27,314 nt of DNA from Thermacetogenium sp. UBA4966 (GCA_002397275.1 DHAA01000042.1:1-27314); one strand, 5' to 3'. Shown: positions 1-7,961, counted from the stretch's first letter. The notes: generated from the sequence alone by a model not told the origin. Numbers and translations are program-made.

Positions 1-186
1 ATTATGGGTATTATGTCAATTAATTCTCTAGTTTTTGCCTTTTTGCACGATGGCGAGCGACTTGTTCGGGTGAAGATTTCAGCGCTCAATTATTTGACGG
101 CGCTATGTATAGGATTCCCGGGATGATATGCAGAATAATATAGCATAAGGTCCGGCGCCGGAAGAAGATTGAGGAGGGGTATCTGC
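1..186 (+). other. Left edge: possible 3' end of an upstream gene
   Basis: One plus-strand frame is open from base 1 to a TGA at 124-126 (about 41 codons, partly hydrophobic at its start). It could be the tail of a gene beginning outside the window, but an open run of this length is not unusual by chance and I recognise no family. The remaining bases up to the ubiX start hold an A/T-rich stretch and the AGGAGGGG ribosome binding site at 172-179. Confidence 0.15.
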
Positions 187-771
187 ATGAGATTGATCGT
201 GGCGGTTACAGGAGCTACGGGGTCAATATACGCGGTCAGGCTATTGGAAGCGCTGAAAACGGAAAGAGTGAGCGTTCACTTGATTGCAAGCAAGTGGGCT
301 GAACGAACTCTGCATCAGGAGATGGGCTTAACGGTCGGCGACCTGCAGCCGCTGTACGATTGCCGTTATGAAGAGGATGATTTGGCGGCGCCTGTAGCAA
401 GCGGCTCTTTTCTGCATGACGGGATGGCGGTTGTCCCTTGCAGCATGAAAACTCTGGCCGCCATAGCCCAGGGGTTCAGTGAAAACCTGATTGTAAGAGC
501 CGCGGACGTTGCTTTGAAGGAGCGGAGAAAACTTATCCTGGTTCCCCGGGAAACCCCTTTGCACGCCGTTCATCTCCACAATATGCTTACCCTGGATCGT
601 CTCGGGGCGCTGATCATGCCGCCGATGCCTGCTTTTTATAATCATCCCAGGAGTATCGATGATTTAGTGAACCACCTGGTGGGCAGGATCTTGGACCATC
701 TGGGTCTGGACCAGCATCTGGCGCCTCGCTGGGAGGGGCCCTGTTCACCACCAGATGAAGGGCTTGATTAA
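187..771 (+). CDS. ubiX: UbiX-family flavin prenyltransferase
   Basis: 194 residues, the full length for this family. UbiX enzymes join dimethylallyl phosphate to reduced FMN to make prenylated FMN, the cofactor of UbiD-type decarboxylases, in the cytoplasm. The sequence shows the N-terminal nucleotide-fold motif AVTGATGSIYA (residues 6-16), a VPCSMKTLAAIAQG segment near residue 90, and the typical C-terminal run RETPLHAVHLHNM followed by PPMPAFY. The start is placed at ATG 187 because AGGAGGGG lies 7 bases upstream; a longer reading from TTG 169 would put that site inside the gene. The 3' end overlaps the convergent methyltransferase gene by 27 bases. No ubiD or menaquinone gene is visible in the window, so the partner decarboxylase is unknown. 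A Pad1-type name would describe the same activity. Confidence 0.93.
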   Translation: MRLIVAVTGATGSIYAVRLLEALKTERVSVHLIASKWAERTLHQEMGLTVGDLQPLYDCRYEEDDLAAPVASGSFLHDGMAVVPCSMKTLAAIAQGFSENLIVRAADVALKERRKLILVPRETPLHAVHLHNMLTLDRLGALIMPPMPAFYNHPRSIDDLVNHLVGRILDHLGLDQHLAPRWEGPCSPPDEGLD

Positions 772-3183
772 TTTCCAGTCAAAACTGCCGGCGTTCACCC
801 GGCTGCGGTCCTCGAATTCAATTTCTCCATCGCTTATCCTGCGGATCCATTTCCCTGTGAGGCAGGAGAGTGATCCGGGGACATCTACCTGTTGATAGAG
901 GGCTGAGGGTTTAGCCCCGATGCGGGGCGTTCCCCTTTCCAGCGCATCACGCTTCCCCTGATCAGCCAGGAATGTATAGCGGTGGAAGGGATCAGCTTGC
1001 GGGGCTTCCGGAGAATCCGGGTCTGTATACTCTGTTTGGCTTAGGGTATCTTCAAACTGTTCCAGTTCGCAGTATTTAAAAAAACCGCCCCCTTGCCAAT
1101 CGACCTCTTTGGAGATGCCGCTTTGCTCTCCGGCCAGCACCTTTTTCATCCTGGGCAGGGCATAGCTGTAAAAGTGATCACCCATCTCCACCCCTATCCA
1201 CTTCCGCTTCATCTTCTGCGCCGCGGCAGCGGTGGTTCCTGATCCCAGGAAGAAGTCCATCACCAGATCTCCTTCTGCTGAGGCTGTATCCAGGATCCTT
1301 TTTAAAATATGTTCGGCGTTGCGGGTGGGAAAGGCGGGATCCTGAGAATAGCTTTGAATGTTCGTCCAATCGGAGGTGATTTTGCGGGGAGGGTTTTTCA
1401 GCTCCGCGATGAATCCCCGGGCGCCGCAAAGGGGGCAGCCCTTCCACTCCCCCCGGTAATGCTCGTAGCCGCAGCCGCGGCAGTGAAGGCGCACCCATTT
1501 TCTGGCAGCCCATTGGTCGATCAGCTCCTGTTTCAAACCCCAATGCCTCCCCGGGGGCGGTTCTAGTAGGCAGCCGAAAACAAGGCGATTCTGATTTGAG
1601 TTCCTGGCGCCCGGATAGTGTACAAAGGGAAGCCAGCCTGTTTCCCGGGGCTCCCAGACCTCCCTCGGTTTTCCTTCTTTTGTTTTTGAGTAAAAGAAGA
1701 GGGAGTCGGTGGCTACCAGTAGTTTGTTCCTGGCCTGTTTTTGAATCCCGGATCTCTTGATGATCACCTCGTTTTTGAAGTTTTTGCGGCCGAATATCTG
1801 ATCCATTAACAGCCGGACATACATGTTGCCGTTGTAGTCGCAGCGAACAAAGATGCAGCCGCTTTCCTTCAGCGTCTGACGAGCGGGCTGCAGCCTGTTT
1901 TCCAGGAGGGTGAGCCACGCGGAATCATCGTACTTGACCGAGTAGGCGTAGCCGGGCTCCTGCCCCCTGTTGAAGGGGGGATCGATATAGATTGCCTGCA
2001 CCCTTTCTTTGAATTTGGGGAGGATGGTGTTCAGGGCCTGGTAGTTTTCGCTTTTGATCAGCCTGCCGTCAAGCTGTTCATCCAGGTGATCAAACAGCGA
2101 AAGGATGTCTCCTTCCAGATCCTTGAAGTATTTAGTGTCGATGGGAAGAAAACGATGCCTGCTGCCAAGGCCTTTTTCCGGCGAACTCTCCTTAAAAATT
2201 TCTTTTATCTGAAAATTGTCCCCCACCAGGCCCATCTCTTGCCATTCTTTGATCTGGCCGCGGATTCCCGCATGAGAGGCCAGACGCCTGACGAGATCGG
2301 CATCTTTGCAGGCAATTCTGTCCAGGGTGAGCACATAGTTTGCTTTCAGGATAAACTTGGGCTTATTCCACAGGCGCAGCAATTCTTCTTCAAAGCGGCC
2401 GGCGGCTGAGATCAGCCGGCGGCTTATTTTTTGCAGGGTCGGTATTATCTTGTTTCCCTCTTCGCTCCAAACCCCTTCGCTTTCACGGAAGTAACGGTAC
2501 AGCCAGAGGTCGGACTGCTGTTGCAGATAGAGGCGCGGCTCCTTGCTGATATAGTACTCCCTTTCTCTCTGGCTTTCAAAAACAGAGACCGCGCTTTTAA
2601 TCGTTTCCTCATCGGCAGGCGCGCCCTCCTCCTGAAGTTGGCGCAGGATTTCACCCAACTTGTTTTTCCTCCCGGTTTCTGCCGCGGTAACGGCAAAAAC
2701 AAGCGCCCCATCCCTTCTTTTTCCTTGAAATTGATAGCTGAGCGCTATTGCTCCATTTGATTTGTTCAGCTTTAAGCCGGAAACGTCGAAGAAAAGCCTG
2801 ATCCCCTTCAGCTCAATTTCTAAGTCGCTTAAGGGGCAGTCGGTTTTTACATAATAGAAGCCCCCCCTTGTCCGCTGCAGAAGGGCGTCGAGGCCCCTGG
2901 CCTGATCTCCGATAGCCCGGCGCTGTGCCTTTCCAGAGCAAATAAAGGGGCGCGGCCCCAAGCAGAAACTCAGCAAGGTGCGGAGCTGATGGAAGATATC
3001 TTCTCTGTGTTCCGGTAAAGGAGAGAGTGCGCGGCGTATTTCCTCCATCAGGGTTGGAAGAAGGTAATTTTTATAGTAGTGCGACTTGATCTGCATTAAT
3101 CTGATGCAGCCTGTTTTTCCTTTGACCTCTGCTCCGGCAAAAAAGCATTCCAGGGTTTGGAAAAACAACTGTTCTTTTGTCAA
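745..3183 (-). CDS. Orphan beta-class site-specific DNA methyltransferase (type III Mod-like) with a zinc-ribbon-like insert
   Basis: 812 residues from TTG 3183, or 826 from ATG 3225. TTG is preferred because GGAGGGG sits six bases before it, whereas no such site precedes the ATG. The order of motifs is that of beta-class amino-methyltransferases: catalytic motif IV (DPPF, residues 401-404), preceded by the Mod-like stretch LIKSENYQALN, and then SAM-binding motif I (FFLGSGT, about 644-650). These enzymes transfer a methyl group from SAM to adenine N6 or cytosine N4. Between the two motifs four cysteines, C568, C571, C583 and C586, form a CxxC-x11-CxxC pattern typical of a zinc ribbon. The first 300 or so residues are helical and unfamiliar. 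No restriction subunit lies on either side, so it may be a solitary regulatory or protective methyltransferase, or part of a system I do not recognise. Recognition sequence unknown. Confidence 0.88.
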   Translation of the reverse strand: MTKEQLFFQTLECFFAGAEVKGKTGCIRLMQIKSHYYKNYLLPTLMEEIRRALSPLPEHREDIFHQLRTLLSFCLGPRPFICSGKAQRRAIGDQARGLDALLQRTRGGFYYVKTDCPLSDLEIELKGIRLFFDVSGLKLNKSNGAIALSYQFQGKRRDGALVFAVTAAETGRKNKLGEILRQLQEEGAPADEETIKSAVSVFESQREREYYISKEPRLYLQQQSDLWLYRYFRESEGVWSEEGNKIIPTLQKISRRLISAAGRFEEELLRLWNKPKFILKANYVLTLDRIACKDADLVRRLASHAGIRGQIKEWQEMGLVGDNFQIKEIFKESSPEKGLGSRHRFLPIDTKYFKDLEGDILSLFDHLDEQLDGRLIKSENYQALNTILPKFKERVQAIYIDPPFNRGQEPGYAYSVKYDDSAWLTLLENRLQPARQTLKESGCIFVRCDYNGNMYVRLLMDQIFGRKNFKNEVIIKRSGIQKQARNKLLVATDSLFFYSKTKEGKPREVWEPRETGWLPFVHYPGARNSNQNRLVFGCLLEPPPGRHWGLKQELIDQWAARKWVRLHCRGCGYEHYRGEWKGCPLCGARGFIAELKNPPRKITSDWTNIQSYSQDPAFPTRNAEHILKRILDTASAEGDLVMDFFLGSGTTAAAAQKMKRKWIGVEMGDHFYSYALPRMKKVLAGEQSGISKEVDWQGGGFFKYCELEQFEDTLSQTEYTDPDSPEAPQADPFHRYTFLADQGKRDALERGTPRIGAKPSALYQQVDVPGSLSCLTGKWIRRISDGEIEFEDRSRVNAGSFDWKLIKPFIWW

Positions 3184-3277
3184 CAGTTTCCCCTCCAGAA
3201 CAGGTCCGGCGTACACCTTAATCATATCATATATCTGGGACGTATTCCATATTCACCCACTGCAATGCCTAAATGGT

Positions 3278-3306
3278 TTGCTTATTCATGGCGGTTTTAG
3301 TATATT
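3278..3306 (+). promoter_or_regulatory. Candidate sigma-A promoter for the holin-like gene
   Basis: TTGCTT (3278-3283) and TATATT (3301-3306) are separated by 17 bases and lie about 35 bases before the TTG start at 3341. Seen by eye only; the -35 box is a 4/6 match. Confidence 0.4.
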
Positions 3307-3340
3307 GTTTTAGAAAAGAAAGTGAAGGGGGTGGATTATT

Positions 3341-3670
3341 TTGCGCAGCGCCATTTTGAAGATTATTGTTAATATCGGCGGGTTTTATCTTGCCGCTCTC
3401 TTTTTCCCCAATATCGCTTATGATTCTCCTGCTGTTCTGCTGGGAGCGGGGCTTGTGCTGGGGTTAGTAAATATTCTGGTGCGGCCGCTCCTGGTTTTGC
3501 TGACATTGCCCATCAGTATTCTAACTTTTGGTCTTTTCACGATTGTGATTAATACATTGATGGTCTTGCTTACCAGCGGCCTGATCGATGGTTTGCATAT
3601 TCCGGGTTTCTGGCATGCTTTTGCAGTAGCGGTCTTTATATCTGTCTTAAATATGTTGTTCTTTGACTAG
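3341..3670 (+). CDS. Small four-helix membrane protein, phage holin family (PF04020/YvlD-like)
   Basis: 109 residues, almost entirely hydrophobic, with four predicted membrane segments at roughly residues 6-25, 30-50, 54-77 and 88-107. The pattern GLVNILVRPLLVLLTLPISILTFGLF in the middle, with a short loop holding the arginine and proline, is characteristic of the family named phage holin family 4 or YvlD. These are chromosomal membrane proteins of unsettled function; the name does not imply a prophage here, and there are no phage genes nearby. The start is TTG 3341, preceded by a purine-rich GGGGGTGG site six bases upstream. The next gene begins 32 bases after the stop on the same strand, so the two are probably co-transcribed. 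Confidence 0.85.
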   Translation: MRSAILKIIVNIGGFYLAALFFPNIAYDSPAVLLGAGLVLGLVNILVRPLLVLLTLPISILTFGLFTIVINTLMVLLTSGLIDGLHIPGFWHAFAVAVFISVLNMLFFD

Positions 3671-3702
3671 GCGCATTGCGCTGCGGACGGGAGAGAAAAG
3701 GA

Positions 3703-5028
3703 ATGCAGCTTTCAATGCCTGTGCCGATTTTGAGGATCGCGGAGGAATTACATCTGGCGGGGTATGAGGCTTATGCCGCCGGGGAAAGCGTACGCGATTC
3801 TATCCTGGGGCTGGCGCATCAGGAACTGAAAATAATAACCGACGCTCCTGCCGAGATGGTAGGCGTTCTTTTCGACAGGGTTTACCCCTCTCCGGAGGAC
3901 GGTGTTTCTCTGACCGTTTTCATTGACCAGATAGCGGTCGCGGTAACCTGTCTGCAGAAACGGAGGGGTTCTGCTCTTGATTTATCGGCGGCTCTGATCT
4001 TCCGTGGGTTTACGGCAGACAGCCTCTGCTATGATCCCTTTTCCGGGCAGCTGATCGATCCTTGGCGGGTCTCTCCCGCTCTCCATTCCGGGGTGGGAAT
4101 AATTCAGGCTGCGGGAGATCCCGTCTCCAGATTTCAGGATGATCCGTCCCTGCTGTTAAAGGCGTTTTATCTGATGAAACGCTTTGATGACGCCGGGGCA
4201 AAATGGCGGGTTGAACCGGGAACACGGGATGCCCTGGCGCGCTGTGCATCTCTTATCGGGGCTCTTCCTCAGGGAAAGCTCGCCTATCAGCTGGACAGGA
4301 TTATTGTGGGCAGGCGGCCGGATCTTTACTTCGGGGAAATGCTTGATTCAGGGGTCCTTAAACATCTTTTGCCTGAGCTGGCGGATACTTTCGGGATCGC
4401 GGAGAGCGGCTGCCGGATCAAGGATGTTTTTGACCATACCATGATGGTGGTGAAAAAGATTCGTCCGGAGCTGCATTTGCGCTGGGCGGCGCTGCTTCAC
4501 GACATCGGAAAGCCGCACTGTATCAGCTTTGAGGGTAAGAGCGTGCATTTTTACGGGCATCAGGTCATCGGCGCCGTCATCTCTCGCCGCATTCTCAGAA
4601 GGTTGACCTACAGCGAGGAGTTTGTAAAAAGGGTTTCTTTCCTCGTCCTCCATCACATGTACCCTACCCCGCGGACGAGAAAAGCGGTGCGCAGATTTGT
4701 TGCCAAAATCGGGCTGAGAAATTTGGGGGATCTGTTAGAGCTGCGCCGCGCCGATATAATGGGTGGGAAGTACAAAAACATCGGCAGTTTAGAACACTTC
4801 AAAAGAGAGCTGGAGGCGGTTCTTTTTGAATTGCCTCCCTTTTCGCTTAAAAATTTGGATATCGACGGTTATGATGTGATGAAGGCGCTGGGAGCGAAAC
4901 CCGGTCCGCAGGTGGGCGGCGCTCTGCGGTTTCTCTTGGAGAGAGTCGAGGAAAATCCGCAGCTCAATCACAAAGAAACGCTGATCAAAATTTTGCAGGA
5001 AGAATTTATTTCCACAACTATTTCCTGA
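3703..5028 (+). CDS. HD-domain protein with a degenerate CCA-adding/poly(A) polymerase-like head
   Basis: 441 residues from ATG 3703; a TTG at 3676 in the same frame lacks a convincing ribosome binding site. The layout is that of class II tRNA nucleotidyltransferases with a C-terminal HD domain, but the head is eroded. The nucleotide-binding GG-x-VRD element reads GESVRD (residues 27-32). The catalytic D-x-D element reads ELKIIT (41-46), with Glu and Lys in place of the two aspartates. The RRDFT motif reads FRGFTADSL (100-108). The HD phosphohydrolase part looks intact, with H245 in FDHTMMVV, H266-D267 in LLHDIGK and H286 in YGHQVIG. It is therefore unlikely to add CCA; a metal-dependent phosphohydrolase on nucleotides or RNA ends is more plausible. 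The end overlaps the convergent CofE-like gene by 11 bases. Confidence 0.8.
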   Translation: MQLSMPVPILRIAEELHLAGYEAYAAGESVRDSILGLAHQELKIITDAPAEMVGVLFDRVYPSPEDGVSLTVFIDQIAVAVTCLQKRRGSALDLSAALIFRGFTADSLCYDPFSGQLIDPWRVSPALHSGVGIIQAAGDPVSRFQDDPSLLLKAFYLMKRFDDAGAKWRVEPGTRDALARCASLIGALPQGKLAYQLDRIIVGRRPDLYFGEMLDSGVLKHLLPELADTFGIAESGCRIKDVFDHTMMVVKKIRPELHLRWAALLHDIGKPHCISFEGKSVHFYGHQVIGAVISRRILRRLTYSEEFVKRVSFLVLHHMYPTPRTRKAVRRFVAKIGLRNLGDLLELRRADIMGGKYKNIGSLEHFKRELEAVLFELPPFSLKNLDIDGYDVMKALGAKPGPQVGGALRFLLERVEENPQLNHKETLIKILQEEFISTTIS

Positions 5029-5647
5029 CAATGACAAACGGCGTCTGTTGATCAGCGTTTCCCGCGGGGTTCTTTTTAAAAACCCGCAGCAGCAGTTTCC
5101 TGTTGACCCCTTCGGTTGCCGCCAGGATCTGGGATCTGCCCAGGTCGTTGGCATCGATGATGGCCGCCTCGATTCCGAAGCGATTCTTGATAGCAGACGC
5201 CACTTTTTCAGGGTCTTGCGGGCCGAGAACGATAAACTTGTCAAAGGGGGGCACTGTTCCGGTGATATCGTCGATGAGCGCCGCCTGCTTCCCTGCCAAG
5301 CGATAAAAATCACCTTTTCGCCGCAGAAAGACTCTGGTCAGAGAGCTGATCATAAAGGCGAGTATGGCGCGCAGCGTTCCCTCTTCATTCATCACCGCCT
5401 GCAGGGCGAAGGGGGAAGAAAGGCTGCCGTCCTGGTCAACGAATTGGGAGATAAGCAGCGCCCATAGTCCCGGTTTGATCTCTTCCGGCCTGATCAGCCT
5501 TCCCTGGGAGATGGCCACAGCTGTTTCCGCGGCTACCAGGATATCCCCTTTGCGCAACTGGGGGGAGGCGTATTTTTCGATTATCTCCAGCAGGTCGTCC
5601 TCGGGCGTAATCAATTTGGTGTAGACAGGTATCGCCTGTACTCCCAC
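5018..5647 (-). CDS. CofE-like protein, coenzyme F420-0:L-glutamate ligase family
   Basis: 209 residues. The family (PF01996) includes the GTP-dependent enzyme that adds gamma-linked glutamate to F420-0, and also many homologues in bacteria without known F420. Visible signatures are the N-terminal IPVYTKLITPEDDL, GDILVAAETAVAISQGR (residues 34-50), SPFALQAVMNEEG, GDFYRLAGKQAALIDDITGTVPP (about 112-134) and AAIIDANDLG near residue 166. The start is GTG 5645-5647, with AAGGTGG about nine bases upstream, inside the end of the preceding gene. Only one base separates it from that gene's stop, so the two form a transcription unit. No other F420 biosynthesis gene is present, so the substrate could be something other than F420. 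Metal-binding residues were not checked one by one. Confidence 0.8.
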   Translation of the reverse strand: MGVQAIPVYTKLITPEDDLLEIIEKYASPQLRKGDILVAAETAVAISQGRLIRPEEIKPGLWALLISQFVDQDGSLSSPFALQAVMNEEGTLRAILAFMISSLTRVFLRRKGDFYRLAGKQAALIDDITGTVPPFDKFIVLGPQDPEKVASAIKNRFGIEAAIIDANDLGRSQILAATEGVNRKLLLRVFKKNPAGNADQQTPFVIVRK

Positions 5648-5648
5648 C

Positions 5649-6173
5649 TTACTCGACCACCTTTTTTTGTTTTCTTTCCAGGGGCATGGTTATTTCGGCC
5701 AGTTTCCACTGGATTCCCTTTCTTCCTACCACCTGGTAATAAATGAGTACTTTCACACGGGGAAGGGCGCCGAGCAAAGCGGAGAGATCGACGCGGCTGC
5801 GAACGACGAGCTCCAGTTCAGTCGTCAAACAATCGTTCTTTTTAAGGATCACTGATTTCCAATAGCTGTTTTCCCGCTTCTCCTCAGCGGCCAAACGGAG
5901 ATGTGCTCTGATTTCCAGATCATTCATAATCTTTCCGCCGTAGACCGGCTGGCAAAAAACATTGTTGACCATTCCCTGCTGTTCACCTTTGTTGGCAAGC
6001 GGGATCAGACAACTGCAGCAGATCTCGCGGCCGGCATGATCGGATTGAACAGCGAATTGGCGGGCGCCTTCCGTATCCAATAGGATATTGTGGTTGCCTG
6101 AACTCAGGTAATAAACCGCCAGCGCGGCGGAAACAGCGCCCGCGCAGGTTATAAAAGCCACCAGGAAACCCAA
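5649..6173 (-). CDS. Unknown N-terminally membrane-anchored protein
   Basis: 174 residues. I do not recognise a family. One hydrophobic segment (residues 2-23) would act as a signal anchor. The remainder is soluble and mixed alpha/beta, with a pair of adjacent cysteines near residue 52 (REICCSCL, three cysteines in four positions) and two more near residues 74 and 114. The C-terminus is rich in lysine. The start is TTG 6171-6173, chosen because GGGAGGGGG lies eight bases upstream. It is the first gene of a two-gene unit with the CofE-like ligase and is divergent from the arginine decarboxylase gene, with 159 bases between the starts. Function unknown; the tight spacing hints at a link with the ligase. 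Confidence 0.65.
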   Translation of the reverse strand: MGFLVAFITCAGAVSAALAVYYLSSGNHNILLDTEGARQFAVQSDHAGREICCSCLIPLANKGEQQGMVNNVFCQPVYGGKIMNDLEIRAHLRLAAEEKRENSYWKSVILKKNDCLTTELELVVRSRVDLSALLGALPRVKVLIYYQVVGRKGIQWKLAEITMPLERKQKKVVE

Positions 6174-6268
6174 CCTAGCCGCCCCCTCCCTTTTTTATGG
6201 CGTCATTAAATATATATGCCTTGTTGAAGAGGTGCATAACCTCTCAGCGAAAGGCTCATTTTCGGAAA

Positions 6269-6300
6269 TTGTAACAAATATCAAGCAGCTTCTATATAAT
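6269..6300 (+). promoter_or_regulatory. Weak candidate promoter in the divergent intergenic region
   Basis: A perfect TATAAT (6295-6300) lies 33 bases before the GTG start of the arginine decarboxylase gene. The best -35-like hexamer, TTGTAA (6269-6274), is 20 bases upstream, longer than usual; an overlapping TATATA at 6293 gives 18. A small hairpin (AGAGGT 6228-6233, ACCTCT 6239-6244) lies further upstream. Confidence 0.3.
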
Positions 6301-6332
6301 AAAGCGAATTATAGTGGCGAGGAGGCGAGTTC

Positions 6333-6791
6333 GTGTTAGCGGTTCCGAGCAAATTTGCCCTGGTTGCAGGGCGCGGAGAAAGCGTAACCCCGTTAAATTC
6401 ATTTGATGCCGCCCTGTTGGACGCCGGTATCGGTAATCTGAATCTGGTGCGCGTGAGCAGCATCCTGCCCCCCGGGGCGCGGCATACGCCCGGTCTGCAG
6501 ATACCGCCCGGGACCCCGACCCCAACGGCGTACGGATACCTTACCAGCAGCAGTCCGGGCGAGATGATCGCCGCTGCCGTGGGAGTGGGTATCAGTGGGG
6601 ATACTTACGGCGTGATCATGGAGTATGAAGGGTTCTGCTCAAAGGAGGAAGCGGAAAATAGGGTGCGGGCTATGGTAGAGGAAGGTTTTCGTATGCGCCG
6701 TCTTTATTTGGAGGATGTTCTTGTTCAGGGGATCGGCCACCGCGTTGAAAAAATTGGGTCTGTTTTGGCCGCTGTGGTGCTGGGTTATTAG
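6333..6791 (+). CDS. pdaD: Pyruvoyl-dependent arginine decarboxylase
   Basis: 152 residues, the usual length. The enzyme converts arginine to agmatine for polyamine synthesis and uses a pyruvoyl group made by self-cleavage of its own chain. The cleavage site is visible in LVRVSSILPPGA: the bond between S42 and S43 should break, leaving a beta chain of about 42 residues and an alpha chain of about 110 residues that begins with the pyruvoyl group. Other family marks are the SILPPGA loop and the C-terminal GIGHRVEKIGSVLAAVVLGY. The start is GTG 6333 with GGAGG seven bases upstream. No spermidine synthase or agmatinase gene is adjacent in this window. The gene stands alone: rpsU behind it has its own promoter. 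Confidence 0.93.
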   Translation: MLAVPSKFALVAGRGESVTPLNSFDAALLDAGIGNLNLVRVSSILPPGARHTPGLQIPPGTPTPTAYGYLTSSSPGEMIAAAVGVGISGDTYGVIMEYEGFCSKEEAENRVRAMVEEGFRMRRLYLEDVLVQGIGHRVEKIGSVLAAVVLGY

Positions 6792-6812
6792 GACGTTATC
6801 CATATCCCTTTG

Positions 6813-6842
6813 TTGACGGCTTTTAAGGTGCTGGTGTATAAT
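6813..6842 (+). promoter_or_regulatory. Strong sigma-A-type promoter for rpsU-yqeY
   Basis: TTGACG (6813-6818) and a perfect TATAAT (6837-6842) are 18 bases apart, about 105 bases before the rpsU start. The strength fits a ribosomal-protein operon. Confidence 0.7.
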
Positions 6843-6947
6843 TAAATACGGCGACAGACACTTTTTTAATATGCATCAAAAAATAAAGCTTAAATGAGGC
6901 AAGTGTTTTACTATGCAACTTGGTCTGGGGGGGAGGGAGAATTGGTC

Positions 6948-7124
6948 ATGGCTGAGGTCAAGGTCGGAAAAAATGAATCACTGGATAGCGCTTTGCGGCG
7001 CTTTAAGCGTTCCTGCCAAAAATCCGGCGTTCTAGTCGAGGCCAGGAAGCGGGAGCATTATATGAAGCCAAGCGTACGCAAAAAAAAGAAGTCCGAAGCA
7101 GCGCGCAAACGACGCTGGTCCTGA
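6948..7124 (+). CDS. rpsU: 30S ribosomal protein S21
   Basis: 58 residues, the normal size. S21 is a small basic protein of the 30S subunit that sits near the anti-Shine-Dalgarno region and aids initiation. The sequence begins MAEVKVGKNESLDSALRRFK and ends in a lysine/arginine-rich tail (KKKKSEAARKRRWS), both typical. The open frame extends upstream to 6894, but ATG 6948 is the true start by homology and by the GGGAGG stretch about 11 bases ahead. It heads a two-gene unit with yqeY, an order conserved in Firmicutes. Confidence 0.96.
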   Translation: MAEVKVGKNESLDSALRRFKRSCQKSGVLVEARKREHYMKPSVRKKKKSEAARKRRWS

Positions 7125-7141
7125 TGAGGGAGTGATTTTTA

Positions 7142-7600
7142 ATGGCTTTACAGGATCGCCTCTACGAGGACATGAAAAAAGCGATGAAGGCCCGCGAAGC
7201 TGGAAAATTGAGACTTTCAGTGATTCGGATGGTCCGGGCGGCTCTCAAGAATCAAGCGATCGCCTCCGGGCGCGACCTGTCGGATGAAGAGACCATCGAG
7301 GTTTTGGCCAAAGAAGTTAAGATGAGGCGAGACGCCATTCCGGATTACCGGCGTGCAGAACGTCAGGAAAAAGTGGCGGAGCTCGAGTCTGAGATCAGTA
7401 TTTTAGAGGAGTACCTTCCCCAACAGTTGAGTAGAGATGAGATTATACAGCTGGCAAAAGAAGCGATAGAATCAGCCGGCGCCGGCAGTGAGCGCGACCT
7501 GGGAAGGGTGATGAGCATCCTGATGCCTAAAGTGAAGGGTCGTGCCGATGGAAAACTGGTCAACCAATGCGTCAGGGGTCTTCTCCAGTCAGGAGATTGA
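7142..7600 (+). CDS. yqeY: YqeY/GatB-YqeY domain protein
   Basis: 152 residues, full length. The family resembles the tRNA-binding tail domain of the amidotransferase subunit GatB, and a role linked to aminoacyl-tRNA is usually assumed but not proven. Visible marks are the N-terminal LQDRLYEDMKKAMKARE, RLSVIRMVRAALKN, ILEEYLPQQLS in the middle, and the C-terminal DLGRVMSILMPKVKGRADGK. ATG 7142 is preceded by GAGGGAG. It follows rpsU by 17 bases and is closed by the terminator at 7639, so the two genes form one transcript. Confidence 0.94.
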   Translation: MALQDRLYEDMKKAMKAREAGKLRLSVIRMVRAALKNQAIASGRDLSDEETIEVLAKEVKMRRDAIPDYRRAERQEKVAELESEISILEEYLPQQLSRDEIIQLAKEAIESAGAGSERDLGRVMSILMPKVKGRADGKLVNQCVRGLLQSGD

Positions 7601-7638
7601 TTAATTGTGGGCTTAAAACTGTAAAACTGTAAGAAAAC

Positions 7639-7670
7639 GGCGGGCGAAAGCGCCCGCCTTATTTGTTTTT
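7639..7670 (+). terminator. Intrinsic terminator of rpsU-yqeY
   Basis: GGCGGGCG (7639-7646) pairs perfectly with CGCCCGCC (7651-7658) around a four-base AAAG loop, followed by a T-rich run (7659-7670). Confidence 0.92.
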
Positions 7671-7761
7671 CCCGCAAAAGTAAAATATGTATGATCTTGT
7701 CGAACGATTTTTATGGATTTTTGACGAAATGCTATTGAACTTAAAAAAATAATGTGGTAGA

Positions 7762-7813
7762 TTGTAAGTGAAGCAAATATTAATATAATCGGCAGATTCA
7801 AGATAAGCTGCCG
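7762..7813 (+). promoter_or_regulatory. Candidate promoter and 5' hairpin of the first riboswitch transcript
   Basis: TTGTAA (7762-7767) and a perfect TATAAT (7784-7789) are 16 bases apart. Directly behind lies a perfect hairpin, CGGCAG (7790-7795) with CTGCCG (7808-7813), not followed by a T-run. A second possible pair is TTGAAC 7735 with TAGATT 7758. The 150 bases from here to the aptamer hold nothing else that I recognise. Confidence 0.4.
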
Positions 7814-7961
7814 CATAGCTTCCACCTCGACTAATTCATACCTGTATTTCTGCCAATCCTAACAAAAAATCTCCAATAATTTAGAACCTGCTTCCACAAA
7901 GAAAAGTAAAGAGAAAAAATTACAGAGGTGATGGACACAACACCTGCACCGCAAATCATAC

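Noticed and set aside
169..186. Upstream TTG start for ubiX
   Set aside because: It would place the AGGAGGGG site inside the coding region; ATG 187 has ideal spacing and matches the family N-terminus.
1178..1918. 246-codon minus-strand frame inside the methyltransferase gene
   Set aside because: It is the same strand in another frame, with low-complexity Arg/Pro/Gly-rich sequence, while the methyltransferase frame carries clear motifs.
3341..3670. Holin annotation as a sign of a prophage
   Set aside because: The family is widespread on chromosomes, and no lysin, capsid or integrase gene is present nearby.
7613..7825. 70-codon minus-strand frame with a hydrophobic start
   Set aside because: It crosses the rpsU-yqeY terminator and the promoter region and has no clear ribosome binding site.
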